Shown: positions 20,143 through 29,049, numbered from the stretch's first letter. The stretch: DNA of 64,000 bases from AWTP1-13 sp963775835 (GCA_963775835.1 CAVZKV010000014.1:1-64000); one strand, 5' to 3'. Notes: generated by a model from the letters alone, not told the origin. Numbers and translations are program-made.

Positions 20143-20191
20143 CGGGCGCGAGCGAGGCCTCACCCGGCAATTGTTACGAACCCGTTGATCG

Positions 20192-20833
20192 ATGTACAGC
20201 AGCCACAAGGTCTCCCCCCAAGCGCCGCCCCCTGCCGGTTTTCGCTACCTGCCGGGCCGATTGGACGCGGCGGAGCAGGCCGGGCTGATCGGCGAAATCC
20301 GGGCCGTGATTCGCCTGGCTCCCCTGTTTGTTCCCACCATGCCCCGCACCGGTCGCGCCTTTTCTGTGCGCATGAGCAATTGCGGCGCGCTCGGCTGGGT
20401 TTCGGACGCCACAGGCGGCTATCGCTATCAGGCCCATCATCCCGAGACCGGGCAGGCCTGGCCCCCCATCCCTCCCCGCCTGCTGGCGCTGTGGGACGAG
20501 GTCGCCGATGGCGCGCCGCGCCCCGAGGCCTGTCTCATCAACTACTACGCCGCCGGCGCCAAGATGGGCACGCACCGCGACGCCGACGAGGCCAATAGAT
20601 CCGCCCCCGTCGTCTCCGTCTCGCTGGGCGATCAGGCCGTCTTCCACGTGGGCGGGGCCAGCCGCCGCGACCCCAAGCACCGGCTGGTTTTAAAGTCGGG
20701 CGATGTCGTGGTCCTCGGCGGCGCCGCCCGCCTCGCCTACCACGGGATCGACCGCATCGCCCCCGGCAGCTCGGCCCTGGTCGAGGAGGGCGGGCGCTTC
20801 AATCTCACACTGCGCCGCGTACGCCCGACCTAG
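20192..20833 (+). CDS. alkB: Alpha-ketoglutarate-dependent dioxygenase AlkB
   Basis: 213-residue Fe(II)/2-oxoglutarate dioxygenase that reverses N1-methyladenine and N3-methylcytosine lesions. The jelly-roll core has ACLINYYAAGAKMGTHRDADE (His-Asp of the iron facial triad in HRD), the third ligand in AYHGIDRI, and the 2-oxoglutarate-binding RFNLTLRRV (R-x-N-x-T-x-R). The nucleotide-recognition lid appears as RMSNCGALGWVSD and GYRYQ. It lies alone on the plus strand between dnaK and grpE, divergent from dnaK. Confidence 0.95.
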   Translation: MYSSHKVSPQAPPPAGFRYLPGRLDAAEQAGLIGEIRAVIRLAPLFVPTMPRTGRAFSVRMSNCGALGWVSDATGGYRYQAHHPETGQAWPPIPPRLLALWDEVADGAPRPEACLINYYAAGAKMGTHRDADEANRSAPVVSVSLGDQAVFHVGGASRRDPKHRLVLKSGDVVVLGGAARLAYHGIDRIAPGSSALVEEGGRFNLTLRRVRPT

Positions 20834-20865
20834 GGCCCACGCCCAGCATCCTGGTAAGGCCGGTG

Positions 20866-21525
20866 CTAGGGCGTGCCACCCTGCCCGTTGGGTGGGGTGT
20901 CGTCGTTGGCCGCGGCCGGGCGCGCCTCGGCGGGCCTCGGCTCGGCTTTGGCGACCACGACCATGGCCGGGCGCAGCACCCGATCCTCGATGGTAAAGCC
21001 CGGCTGGAAGACCTGTACGATGGTGCCGGGTGCAACGTCGCTGCGGGGTACCTCCATCATGGCCTGATGCAGGTGCGGGTTGAAGGGTTCGTCTTTCGGG
21101 TTGAGCCGCTTGATGCCGTGGCGCTCCAGGATGTTGAGCAGCTCGCGCTCGGTCAGCGTGACACCCTCAAGAAAGCTCTTGAGCGCCGGCTCGCGCTCGG
21201 CGGCACCAGCGGGCACCGCATCGATCGCGCGCTGGAAATTGTCGCCGACGTTGACGATGTCGCGGGCGAACTTGGTGATGGCGTATTTGGCGGTCTCTTC
21301 CTTCTCGCGCTCGTAGCGCTTGCGCACGTTCTCCGTCTCGGCCTGGGCCCGCATCCACCTGTCCTTGTAGTCGGCGGCCTCGGCCTGCAGCGCGGCGATC
21401 ACATCGTGCACGCTCCGCTGCCCCTCGCCCGCCGCCGGTGGCTCGGCAGCGGGGCCGGACGACGCGGCTTCGGGGCTCGGCCGGTTCGGATCGGACTCGT
21501 CGGGCGGTGGTTGATGCATCATCAT
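20866..21525 (-). CDS. grpE: Nucleotide exchange factor GrpE
   Basis: 219-residue exchange factor that releases ADP from DnaK. A disordered acidic/Pro-rich N-terminus is followed by a long coiled coil (DVIAALQAEAADYKDRWMRA, ENVRKRYEREKEE), then the beta-domain signature ALKSFLEGVTLTERELLNIL and DEPFNPHLHQAMMEV. Three ATG codons in a row occur at 21525, 21522 and 21519; the first is used here. It lies 108 bases after hrcA. alkB, on the other strand, separates it from dnaK, so dnaK has its own promoter. Confidence 0.95.
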   Translation of the reverse strand: MMMHQPPPDESDPNRPSPEAASSGPAAEPPAAGEGQRSVHDVIAALQAEAADYKDRWMRAQAETENVRKRYEREKEETAKYAITKFARDIVNVGDNFQRAIDAVPAGAAEREPALKSFLEGVTLTERELLNILERHGIKRLNPKDEPFNPHLHQAMMEVPRSDVAPGTIVQVFQPGFTIEDRVLRPAMVVVAKAEPRPAEARPAAANDDTPPNGQGGTP

Positions 21526-21633
21526 ATCCCGCGTTGCTGGCAACGTGCGTGCCCTGCCGATTTGCAGCCTTACGATCAGAACGAGACGACGGGCAATTGG
21601 GGTTCGTGCCGATATCGTGCAACGTCGAAAAAA

Positions 21634-22725
21634 TCAAGTCAGAAGGCGGCCCACAAGCTTGGCCGTATAGTCGACCATCGGAATGATGCGCGCATAATTG
21701 AGGCGTGTTGGACCGATGACGCCAAGGACGCCGACGATCTGTCGTTGCTTGTCCTGGAATGGGGCCACGATCAGGGATGACCCCGACAGCGAGAACAGCT
21801 TGTTTTCCGAGCCAATGAAGATATGCACCCCTTCGCCGCGCTCGGCCAGCCCTAGCAGCTGCACAAGATCGCGCTTGGCCTCGAGATCGTCGAACAATTG
21901 GCGAATGCGCGCGAGGTTCTCCAGGCCATCGACGTCCTTGAGCAGGTTGGCCTGGCCGCGCACGATCAGGCTTTTCTGCTCGCCCAGTGCACCCGACCAG
22001 GTGGCAAGCCCGGCCTCGACGATTTTCTGCGTCAGCTGGTCGAGCTCGGCCTTTGCGGAGGCAAGCTCGACCTCCACGCGGGCCTTGGCCTCGCCGAGCG
22101 TCAGGCCGCGGATGCGGGCATTGAGGTAGTTGGCGGCCTCCGTCAGGCTGGACGGGGGCAGCCCCGCCGGCAGCGCAATGACGCGATTTTCGACGCTCTG
22201 GTCGTCGCCGACCAAGACCACCAGCGCCTTGCCGGGCTCGAGTTGTACGAACTCGATGTGTTTGAGCTTGCCGACCTGACGGTCGCTGATGACAAGGCCG
22301 GCGCAGTGGGACAGACCGGAGATCATCTCACCGGCCTCGCTCAAGACCTGCTGCAGCGACTTCTCGCGCTTGACGCCAATCTGGGCCTCGATCTGACGGC
22401 GTTCCTCGTCGGTGAGATCGCCGATCTCCAACAGGCCGTCGACGAACAGGCGCAGGCCAGCCTCGGTGGGCAGACGGCCAGCCGAGGTGTGGGGGGCGTA
22501 GATGTAGCCCAGGTGCTCCAGGTCCGACATCACGTTTCGGATCGAAGCGGGGGACAGCGTCATGGGCAGGTGGCGCGCGAGATTGCGCGAGCCCACCGGG
22601 TCACCCGTCGCCAAATAGCTCTCGACGATCTGGCGAAAAATGGTGCGAGAACGTTCGTTCAGCTTTTGCAGGTCCGAGAGGGCCTCCAGCGACCCTGAAC
22701 GGCTGAGCGTCTTATCCGAGTGCAT
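21634..22725 (-). CDS. hrcA: Heat-inducible transcription repressor HrcA
   Basis: 363-residue repressor of class I heat-shock genes, normally acting at CIRCE operators. The N-terminal winged helix (ERSRTIFRQIVESYLATGDP, VGSRNLARHLPMTLSPASIRNVMSDLE) is followed by the GAF-like inserted dimerising domain. The C-terminal block IFIGSENKLFSLSGSSLIV and GVIGPTRLNYARIIPMVDY is conserved. The start at 22725 gives a normal N-terminus; a further ATG at 22767 is in frame. First gene of hrcA-grpE and divergent from rph, a widespread alphaproteobacterial order. Confidence 0.96.
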   Translation of the reverse strand: MHSDKTLSRSGSLEALSDLQKLNERSRTIFRQIVESYLATGDPVGSRNLARHLPMTLSPASIRNVMSDLEHLGYIYAPHTSAGRLPTEAGLRLFVDGLLEIGDLTDEERRQIEAQIGVKREKSLQQVLSEAGEMISGLSHCAGLVISDRQVGKLKHIEFVQLEPGKALVVLVGDDQSVENRVIALPAGLPPSSLTEAANYLNARIRGLTLGEAKARVEVELASAKAELDQLTQKIVEAGLATWSGALGEQKSLIVRGQANLLKDVDGLENLARIRQLFDDLEAKRDLVQLLGLAERGEGVHIFIGSENKLFSLSGSSLIVAPFQDKQRQIVGVLGVIGPTRLNYARIIPMVDYTAKLVGRLLT

Positions 22726-23217
22726 GCGCCGAAATGTGAGGTTGCGGGTGCCCAGAGTTCTAGGCAACAGCGCCCACCCTCGTCAAACGAAGCTGTGGAG
22801 GGAAACGGACGAGGCCTTTATCTGGCGCCCCGGCCGGGAGCCAAAGGTGGCAACCCGGCGCGGACGGCCAGACGGGGGCACCGATCCTGGTCAGCGGAGG
22901 CCCTGGGGGTGACGGGGCGTTCTTCGCGATTTTGGCCTTTCGCGCCTTGGAGGAGACCGGAAAAGACGGTGGCCAGGGATAGACCGGCGAATCTCGGTGG
23001 AGAGGACGATCTCGCTGGACAGGTCCAAGGCAGCCAGCGCAGGGTGCCCATCAACAGCCAAGCCGTCCTCATTGCTCAAGCTCTAACAATGCTCTGGGCC
23101 CATCACCAGCGCGGGCGCGCGCCACCGCGCCCCCAATCTAGGTTGCGCGCGGCAATCCTCCAGCCCTAGCCGCCGGCCCCAATTCGCCCTCCGCTCCCAC
23201 TCCGCCTTTGACCTTTC

Positions 23218-23404
23218 CCACTGATCTTTTCCACTGGCCCCACCCATTGGCCTTTCCCCCTGGCCTTTCCCCCCCTGGCCTTTCCCCTCCTGGCCTTTCC
23301 CCCTGGCCCTTCCCCCTGGCCTTTCCCCCTGGCCCTTCCCCCTGGCCCTTCCCACTGGCCCTTCCGCACTCGCCGTTCCCCCTGGCCTTCCTCTCTGGCC
23401 CGCT
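23218..23404 (+). repeat. Pyrimidine-rich TGGCCTTTCCCC tandem repeats
   Basis: About twelve imperfect head-to-tail copies of a 12-14 base unit, TGGCC(T/C)TTCCCCC, drifting at both ends. One strand is almost purely C/T apart from GG. It lies in the 22726-23552 gap between hrcA and rph; the rest of that gap (22726-23217) shows no gene or RNA. An open frame runs through it on the plus strand into rph but encodes only Pro/Phe/Leu low-complexity sequence, so it is not called. Confidence 0.85.
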
Positions 23405-23552
23405 TCCGGGCCGCTTGGGCGTGCGTTCGGCCGCGTTGCCCTATTCGCTTGCGCGCCGCGCAAATGCCGGCCCGAAGTGCTTCCAATGGGCGCAAGATCG
23501 CTTTAGTGTGCGCCCCACAAAATTTCCTCTGCTAGAGACCGAAGTGCGCCAA

Positions 23553-24266
23553 ATGCGTCCCTCCAAGCGCAAGCCCGATGAGCTACGCCGCGTCTCGATT
23601 GAGCGTGCGGTATCGATGCACGCCGAAGGCTCCTGCCTGATCAAATTCGGCAATACCCACGTGCACTGCACGGCGAGCCTGGAAGAGCGCATGCCGCCCT
23701 GGCTCAAGGGGCAGGGTCGCGGTTGGGTGACGGCGGAGTACGGCATGCTGCCGCGCGCCACCACCGACCGCACCCGACGTGAAGCCACCGCCGGCCATCC
23801 CTCGGGTCGCACGCAAGAGATCCAGCGCCTGATCGGGCGCGCGCTGCGCGCGGTGGTCGACCTGCCCAAGCTCGGCGAGCGGCAGATCTCCATCGACTGC
23901 GACGTCATCCAGGCCGACGGCGGCACCCGCACCGCGGCCATCACCGGCGCCTGGGTGGCGCTGCACGATTGCCTGAAGTGGATGCAGACGCGTGATATGA
24001 TCCGCGAGGGCGTGCTGCGCGACCATGTGGCGGCCGTCTCCTGCGGCCTCTACAAGGGCACCGCGGTTTTGGACCTCGACTACCCGGAAGATTCAGGCGC
24101 GGACGCCGATGCCAACTTCGTCATGACCGGCTCGGGCGGCATCGTCGAGGTGCAAGGTACCGCCGAGACCCTGCCCTTCACGCAAGAGAGCTTCGACCAG
24201 TTGATGGCGCTGGCACGCAAGGGCATTGCGGAACTGATCGAGCTACAGAAGCTGACCGTCGCCTAG
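23553..24266 (+). CDS. rph: Ribonuclease PH
   Basis: 237-residue phosphate-dependent 3'-5' exoribonuclease trimming tRNA 3' ends. It begins MRPSKRKPDELRRVSIERAV and contains GNTHVHCTASLEER, WVTAEYGMLPRAT, RTQEIQRLIGRALRAVVDL, DCDVIQADGGTRTAAITGA and the active-site DLDYPEDSGADADANFV. Length is normal. The ATG at 23553 is chosen for homology; an open frame continues upstream through the C/T repeats. Starts a plus-strand run rph, VOC, rdgB, hemW. Confidence 0.97.
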   Translation: MRPSKRKPDELRRVSIERAVSMHAEGSCLIKFGNTHVHCTASLEERMPPWLKGQGRGWVTAEYGMLPRATTDRTRREATAGHPSGRTQEIQRLIGRALRAVVDLPKLGERQISIDCDVIQADGGTRTAAITGAWVALHDCLKWMQTRDMIREGVLRDHVAAVSCGLYKGTAVLDLDYPEDSGADADANFVMTGSGGIVEVQGTAETLPFTQESFDQLMALARKGIAELIELQKLTVA

Positions 24267-24282
24267 AGCCACGCGGGGAGCA

Positions 24283-24693
24283 ATGCTTCCATCCGGCATT
24301 CTCGAGACCGTGCTTTATGCCAAGGACCTCGACGGCACCGAGCGGTTCTACGACGAGGCGCTGGGTCTTGTTCCCTTTGCCAAGGCGCAAGGTCGCCACT
24401 TGTTCTACCGCTGCGGCAACCAGGTGCTGCTGATCTTCAATCCGGATGCCACCAAGATACCGCCAGGCCCCGGCGCCTTGCCGGTCCCGCCCCATGGCAT
24501 GGAGGGGCAAGGACATCTGTGTTTTCGCGCGTCCGCTGGCGAGATCGGCGCCTGGCGTGCTGCGCTGGAGGCGAAGGGCATTGCCATCGAGGCCGACTTC
24601 GAGTGGCCCGGCGGCGGTCGCTCGATCTACTTTCGCGATCCGGCCGGCAACTGCCTGGAGTTCGCCGAGCCGCGCATCTGGAAACTGGCATGA
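24283..24693 (+). CDS. VOC-family (glyoxalase/dioxygenase fold) protein
   Basis: 136-residue vicinal-oxygen-chelate protein with one pair of beta-alpha-beta modules: ILETVLYAKDLDGTERFYDEALGL at the N-terminus, HLFYRCGNQVLLIF, then GHLCFRASAGEIGAWRAAL and RSIYFRDPAGNCLEFAEP. The first metal-position residue (ETVLY) is not the usual His, while His in GHLCF and Glu in LEFAEP could bind a metal. The substrate is unknown. It is inserted between rph and rdgB, which are usually neighbours, and its stop overlaps the rdgB start (ATGA). Confidence 0.85.
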   Translation: MLPSGILETVLYAKDLDGTERFYDEALGLVPFAKAQGRHLFYRCGNQVLLIFNPDATKIPPGPGALPVPPHGMEGQGHLCFRASAGEIGAWRAALEAKGIAIEADFEWPGGGRSIYFRDPAGNCLEFAEPRIWKLA

Positions 24694-25310
24694 CCCGCCG
24701 CCTGCCGCCCGATACCCGCCTCGTTGTCGCCAGTCACAATCCGGGCAAGGTCGCCGAGATTGTCGAGCTGGTCGCCCCGTTCGGGCTCAGAATTACGACG
24801 GCTGGCGAACTCGGGCTGCCGGAGCCGGCGGAGACCGGCTCGAGCTTCGTGGCCAACGCCGAGCTCAAGGCGGTGGCGGCCGCCAAGGCGTCGGGCCTGC
24901 CGGCGCTTGCCGACGATTCCGGGCTCGAGGTGGTGGCCTTGGGCGGTGCGCCGGGCATTTATTCGGCGCGCTGGGCCGGGCCGGATAAGGACTTTGGCGT
25001 TGCCATGCGGCGCGTGCACGACGAGCTCGACCGCTGCCGCGCATGGCGGCCGCCGGGGCCGTTCGCCAACTTCACGGCCGCGCTGTGCCTGGCGTGGCCC
25101 GACGGAGAGGAAGCGGCCTTCGAGGGCAGGGTCCACGGCCATCTGGTCTGGCCTCCCCGCGGCGGCAAGGGTTTCGGCTATGATCCAATGTTTGTCCCCG
25201 AGGGCGAAGCCTTGACCTTCGGCGAAATGGAGCCCGAGGCGAAGCATGCGATCTCACACCGCGCCCGCGCCTTCGAGTGCTTCGTTCGCGCCTGTCTCAG
25301 CGAGGCCTAG
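24690..25310 (+). CDS. rdgB: RdgB/HAM1 XTP/dITP pyrophosphatase
   Basis: 206-residue non-canonical purine NTP pyrophosphatase that removes dITP and XTP from the nucleotide pool. Motifs: TRLVVASHNPGKVAEIVEL, TGSSFVANAELKAVAAAKAS, ALADDSGLEVVALGGAPGI, SARWAG, GKGFGYDPMFVP and the terminal KHAISHRARAF. It overlaps the preceding VOC gene by four bases and the start assigned to hemW by 65 bases. Confidence 0.96.
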   Translation: MTRRLPPDTRLVVASHNPGKVAEIVELVAPFGLRITTAGELGLPEPAETGSSFVANAELKAVAAAKASGLPALADDSGLEVVALGGAPGIYSARWAGPDKDFGVAMRRVHDELDRCRAWRPPGPFANFTAALCLAWPDGEEAAFEGRVHGHLVWPPRGGKGFGYDPMFVPEGEALTFGEMEPEAKHAISHRARAFECFVRACLSEA

Positions 25311-26496
25311 CGGCGCCTTCGGCGTCTATCTGCATTGGCCGTTTTGCGCCTCGAAGTGCCCCTACTGCGACTTCAACAGCCATGTCCGAGCGGGCGGTAT
25401 CGATGAGGCGCGCTTCGTGGCCGCCTACCGCCGCGAACTGCGGCACTGGGCCGAGCTTACCCCGGGCCGCACGGTCGGCAGCATCTTTTTCGGCGGCGGT
25501 ACGCCCTCGCTCATGTCGCCGGCCGCCGTCGGCACGCTGCTTGAGGAGATTGGCGCGCTCTGGCAAATCGACGCCGGCGTCGAGGTGACACTGGAGGCCA
25601 ATCCATCGAGCGTGGAGGCGGGCCGGTTCGGCGGCTATCGCACCGCGGGGGTCAACCGTGTCTCGCTCGGGGTGCAGTCGTTATCGGATGCGGCGTTGCG
25701 CGCGCTCGGTCGCCTGCATACGGCGGCCGAGGCCGTGGCCGCCATCGAGGTGACGAGGCGGACCTTTGCGCGCTTTTCCTTCGACCTGATTTACGCGCGG
25801 CCGCAACAGACGCTTGCCGCCTGGCGGGCCGAACTCGGGCAGGCGCTGGGCCTCGCCGGCCAGCATCTTTCGCTCTACCAGCTCACCATCGAAGCGGGAA
25901 CGCCCTTCGCCGCCCTCAACGCTCTGGGTAAACTCGTCATTCCCGAGGAGGCGCGGGCGGCGGAATTTTACGAGCTGACACAGGCCGCCACCGCGGCGGC
26001 GGGGCTGCCCGCCTACGAGATTTCCAACCACGCCATGCCGGGCGAGGAATGCCGGCACAATTTGCTCTACTGGCGCTACGGCGAGTACGCTGGGATTGGG
26101 GCTGGCGCCCACGGCCGGGTGATCGGGAGCAACGGCCGCTGGGCCACCAGCACCGAGCGCCAGCCGGAGCGCTGGCTGGCCGCCGTCGAGGCCCATGGGC
26201 ACGCCATCGTCGAGGCCGGCGTGCTGACGCCCGACGAGCAGGCCGACGAGGCGCTGCTGATGGGGCTGCGGCTCAGCGAGGGCATCGATCTCGACGGCCT
26301 GCGCAAGATCGCCGGCGCCCGTCCGAGCTCGCCGGCGGTCGAACGCCTGATCGCGCGGGGCCTGCTCGAGCGCCAGGCGCACCGCCTCCGGGCCACGGCC
26401 GCCGGGCGGCCCGTTCTCAACGCCCTTGTCGTCGAGCTGGCCTCTTCGCTGCAACGCGTCTCAGTTGTTGAGGAAGTTGAAGAAGCCCGAGACTAG
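25246..26496 (+). CDS. hemW: Heme chaperone HemW (coproporphyrinogen III oxidase-like radical SAM)
   Basis: 416-residue radical-SAM protein of the HemN/HemW type. The cluster motif CASKCPYC (C-x3-C-x2-C) follows YLHWPF. SIFFGGGTPSLMSP, EVTLEANPSSVEAGRF, GVNRVSLGVQSL and LSLYQLTIEAGTPF are family blocks, and the HemN C-terminal domain follows. The Cys after the motif seen in true HemN (C-x3-C-x2-C-x-C) is Phe here (CDF), favouring HemW. The start is uncertain: the ATG at 25246 lies inside rdgB. The 3' end overlaps the convergent lipoprotein gene by 36 bases. Confidence 0.94.
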   Translation: MRSHTAPAPSSASFAPVSARPSGAFGVYLHWPFCASKCPYCDFNSHVRAGGIDEARFVAAYRRELRHWAELTPGRTVGSIFFGGGTPSLMSPAAVGTLLEEIGALWQIDAGVEVTLEANPSSVEAGRFGGYRTAGVNRVSLGVQSLSDAALRALGRLHTAAEAVAAIEVTRRTFARFSFDLIYARPQQTLAAWRAELGQALGLAGQHLSLYQLTIEAGTPFAALNALGKLVIPEEARAAEFYELTQAATAAAGLPAYEISNHAMPGEECRHNLLYWRYGEYAGIGAGAHGRVIGSNGRWATSTERQPERWLAAVEAHGHAIVEAGVLTPDEQADEALLMGLRLSEGIDLDGLRKIAGARPSSPAVERLIARGLLERQAHRLRATAAGRPVLNALVVELASSLQRVSVVEEVEEARD

Positions 26497-27744
26497 GCCG
26501 GGCGTGGCGGGGCCCGCCGTGCCCGCCGCCGTTCCCAGCGCCGGCGGCGCGTCGATGATGCCCGCACCGATTTTTTGCACCTCGAGGATGGCCAGCCCCC
26601 GCTCGGCGGTCCCATCGGCGAGCAGGCGATAGGGCCCATCCACGCCGCTAAAGCCGCTCGGGCGCGTCAGCGCGCCGGCGGCATAGCGCTCGGCCTCATT
26701 GCCCGAGCCGGACAGCGTGATGGCCAGGCTCACCGCGTCATAGGCCAGGCTGGCGATGCGCGGCGGCGCCTGGCCGTAGCTCCTTGCGAACTTCTGGGCG
26801 AACTCCTCCCAGCCGCGCGGATCGGGACCCGGGTACCAGGCCCCGACCAGACCGGCGTTGTGACCGGCATTGGCGTAGTCCATACCGCCGGTGCCGAGCA
26901 CTTTGACGGCGGCGCTATCGATCTCGGCTTGCGGCATCAGGCGGGCAAGACTTTCCAAGTTCTCTTGCCCACCGGGCAGAAACAGCGCGTCGACCTGACC
27001 GCCCTCGCTCTCCTGCGCGGCGCGCAGCACGATGCCGAGTTTGCGCATGGGCTCGAGCATACCGTTGGCAGACGCCGGGTAGGTCTCAAGCGCCACGATG
27101 GTGCCACCCGAGCGCTCGACGGCATCGCGAAAGCCCGCCGCGGCGACCTTGCCGAAGGCATCGTCGGGGATGAGGGCGGCAAACCGGCGCTTGCCTTGCC
27201 GCGTCGCATAGCTGACCACGCGTGCGATTTCGGGCGCGGGCTGGAAACTCAACAGGTAGACGCCGCGGCCGGCGACCTGGCGATCGTTGGAAAAGGCGAC
27301 CACCGGCACGTTGGCCTGGCGGGCAATCGGCGCCACGGCGGCGACGGATTTGGCAAACAGCGGACCAAGGATTAGGCTGGCGCCGTCCTTGATGGCGTCG
27401 CTCGCCGCCGCTGCGGCCCCTTCGGGCGTGCCCTTGTCGTCCTTGATCAGCAATTGCAGGTTTGGGCTGTCACGGTCGAACAGCGCCAACTCGCCGGCCT
27501 GCTTCAGCGCCTTGCCGATGAGGCCCGGTTGCCCTTGCGCCGTAACGGAGGCGATGAGAGCCACTTTGACGGACGCGCGCTTGGCTGAGGCGTCGAACCC
27601 CGGCGTTGGCGTCGCCGACGTCGCCAACGTGCCCGGCGCATTGGCGGCGCAGCCGGCCACAACGACGGCGCACAGCGCCAGCACGAGATAGGCAAGCTTG
27701 GTCCGACGCAGCCAGGCTCCTGCCGATGCCAGCGGTCCCCTCAT
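26461..27744 (-). CDS. LpoA-like penicillin-binding protein activator lipoprotein
   Basis: 427-residue outer-membrane-type lipoprotein with a periplasmic-binding fold. The signal ends in a lipobox VVVAGC. The mature part is a type I periplasmic binding domain: VKVALIASVTAQGQPGLIGKA, GASLILGPLFAKSVAAVAPIA, VPVVAFSNDRQVAGRGVYLL, ALIPDDAFGKVAAAGFRDAV and DALFLPGGQENLESLARL. Such proteins divergent from rsmI correspond to LpoA, the activator of PBP1A, although here the N-terminal TPR part of LpoA is absent. The start at 27744 (MRGPLASAGAWLRR) is chosen by the signal peptide; the frame is open to 28110. Confidence 0.82.
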   Translation of the reverse strand: MRGPLASAGAWLRRTKLAYLVLALCAVVVAGCAANAPGTLATSATPTPGFDASAKRASVKVALIASVTAQGQPGLIGKALKQAGELALFDRDSPNLQLLIKDDKGTPEGAAAAASDAIKDGASLILGPLFAKSVAAVAPIARQANVPVVAFSNDRQVAGRGVYLLSFQPAPEIARVVSYATRQGKRRFAALIPDDAFGKVAAAGFRDAVERSGGTIVALETYPASANGMLEPMRKLGIVLRAAQESEGGQVDALFLPGGQENLESLARLMPQAEIDSAAVKVLGTGGMDYANAGHNAGLVGAWYPGPDPRGWEEFAQKFARSYGQAPPRIASLAYDAVSLAITLSGSGNEAERYAAGALTRPSGFSGVDGPYRLLADGTAERGLAILEVQKIGAGIIDAPPALGTAAGTAGPATPGLVSGFFNFLNN

Positions 27745-27967
27745 CCCATGCCGTCGATGTTGCCGTCTTGGCGCCGTTGGGGGGCGATCTCGTGTCCCCC
27801 TCGGCGAGGAAGGCAGAGTGAGCGCCGCGGCGCAACAAAAAAACGTCAAATGGGGTGGCGCTTTGGCGGCTGGCAGCGGCATAACTGCAAACATGCGCGA
27901 GAAATGCGCGAGAAATGCGAGGACCGTGACGCGACCGGCCGATCCTTTGAGCTCCAGCGGCGGCCCG

Positions 27968-28852
27968 ATGGCCGAGCGCGTCCTTGCACACCTCGCAGGG
28001 CTGCTGGCGCAAGCTTTGCCGGCAGGCCTCCACATCGTCGCCACGCCCATCGGCAATCTCGGCGACATCAGCCTGCGAGCGCTCGCGACGTTGGCGCGTG
28101 CCGACCTCATCTACTGCGAGGATACGCGCCATAGCCGCACGCTGTTGACGCACTTTGGTATCAGCCGCCCGCTGCGCGCCTATCACGAGCACAACGCGGA
28201 GCGGGAGCGTCCGCGCATCATGGCCGAGCTGACGGCGGGTCGATCGGTGGCGCTGATCAGCGACGCCGGGACACCGCTGATCTCCGACCCGGGCTACAAG
28301 CTGGTGCGCGCCGCGCTCGCCGCCGGTCTCCGCGTCACCAGCCTGCCCGGCGCGTCTGCCCTGCTTGCTGCCCTCACCTGCTGCGGGCTTGCCACCGACG
28401 CCTTCTTGTTCATCGGCTTTTTGCCGGCCAAGCAGGCTGCCCGGCGTACGCGGTTGGCCGAGCTCGCCGCGACGCCGGCGACGCTCATCGCCTTCGAGGC
28501 ACCGGCGCGCCTCCCCGCCAGTCTCGCCGACATTGCCGCGGTGCTCCCCGATCGCCCCGTCGCGGTGGCGCGCGAGCTCACCAAATTGCACGAGGAGGTT
28601 CGCAGCGGCGCTGCCGCGGAGCTGGCGCAGTGGGCGGCACAATCGGCGCCGCGCGGGGAAATGGTGATCCTGATCGGTCCACCCGCCGCGGCCGACGCCG
28701 TGACCGACGAGGCGATCACGGCGCATTTGACGGGCTTGCTCGCGAACATGAGCGTGCGCGATGCCGCCAAAGCGGCGGCGGTGGCCTTGGGTGTGTCGAA
28801 GGCGAGGGCCTACGAGCTGGCGCTGGCCCTGAGGGGAAGCGGCGCGCGCTGA
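27968..28852 (+). CDS. rsmI: 16S rRNA (cytidine1402-2'-O)-methyltransferase RsmI
   Basis: 294-residue SAM methyltransferase of the tetrapyrrole-methylase fold that modifies C1402 in the ribosomal P site. Motifs: LHIVATPIGNLGDISLRAL, IYCEDTRHSRTLLTHFGI, YHEHNAERERPRIMAEL, ALISDAGTPLISDPGYKLV and FLFIGFLPAK. The C-terminal helix-turn-helix-like part is VALGVSKARAYELAL. Divergent from the lpoA-like gene; the nuclease gene yraN, usual next neighbour, is not seen. Confidence 0.95.
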   Translation: MAERVLAHLAGLLAQALPAGLHIVATPIGNLGDISLRALATLARADLIYCEDTRHSRTLLTHFGISRPLRAYHEHNAERERPRIMAELTAGRSVALISDAGTPLISDPGYKLVRAALAAGLRVTSLPGASALLAALTCCGLATDAFLFIGFLPAKQAARRTRLAELAATPATLIAFEAPARLPASLADIAAVLPDRPVAVARELTKLHEEVRSGAAAELAQWAAQSAPRGEMVILIGPPAAADAVTDEAITAHLTGLLANMSVRDAAKAAAVALGVSKARAYELALALRGSGAR

Positions 28853-28860
28853 AGGCCGTG

Positions 28861-28886
28861 CCCGCGCCGCCAGGGGGCGGCGCGGG
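28861..28886 (+). terminator. Perfect 11-bp hairpin after rsmI
   Basis: CCCGCGCCGCC (28861-28871), loop AGGG, GGCGGCGCGGG (28876-28886), eight bases after the rsmI stop. It is very stable but lacks a T-run, so it may end transcription with Rho or protect the 3' end. Confidence 0.5.
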
Positions 28887-29049
28887 CCGCAATCGGGCCA
28901 ACCCACAACCGACGATAGGCCTCGGCGACCGGGCGTCGAGGCTTGCTGCGCCGCCGTCGATACCGGACGCAATTGGCGGTTGAACTTGGCAGCGGAAAGG
29001 GCTTGCATGCGTCCTCGACCGTGCACGAGCCGCCTGGAGTGTGGAGCGC

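Noticed and set aside
23208..23552. N-terminal extension of RNase PH through the C/T repeats
   Set aside because: The extension is purely Pro/Phe/Leu low-complexity, whereas the ATG at 23553 begins the normal family N-terminus.
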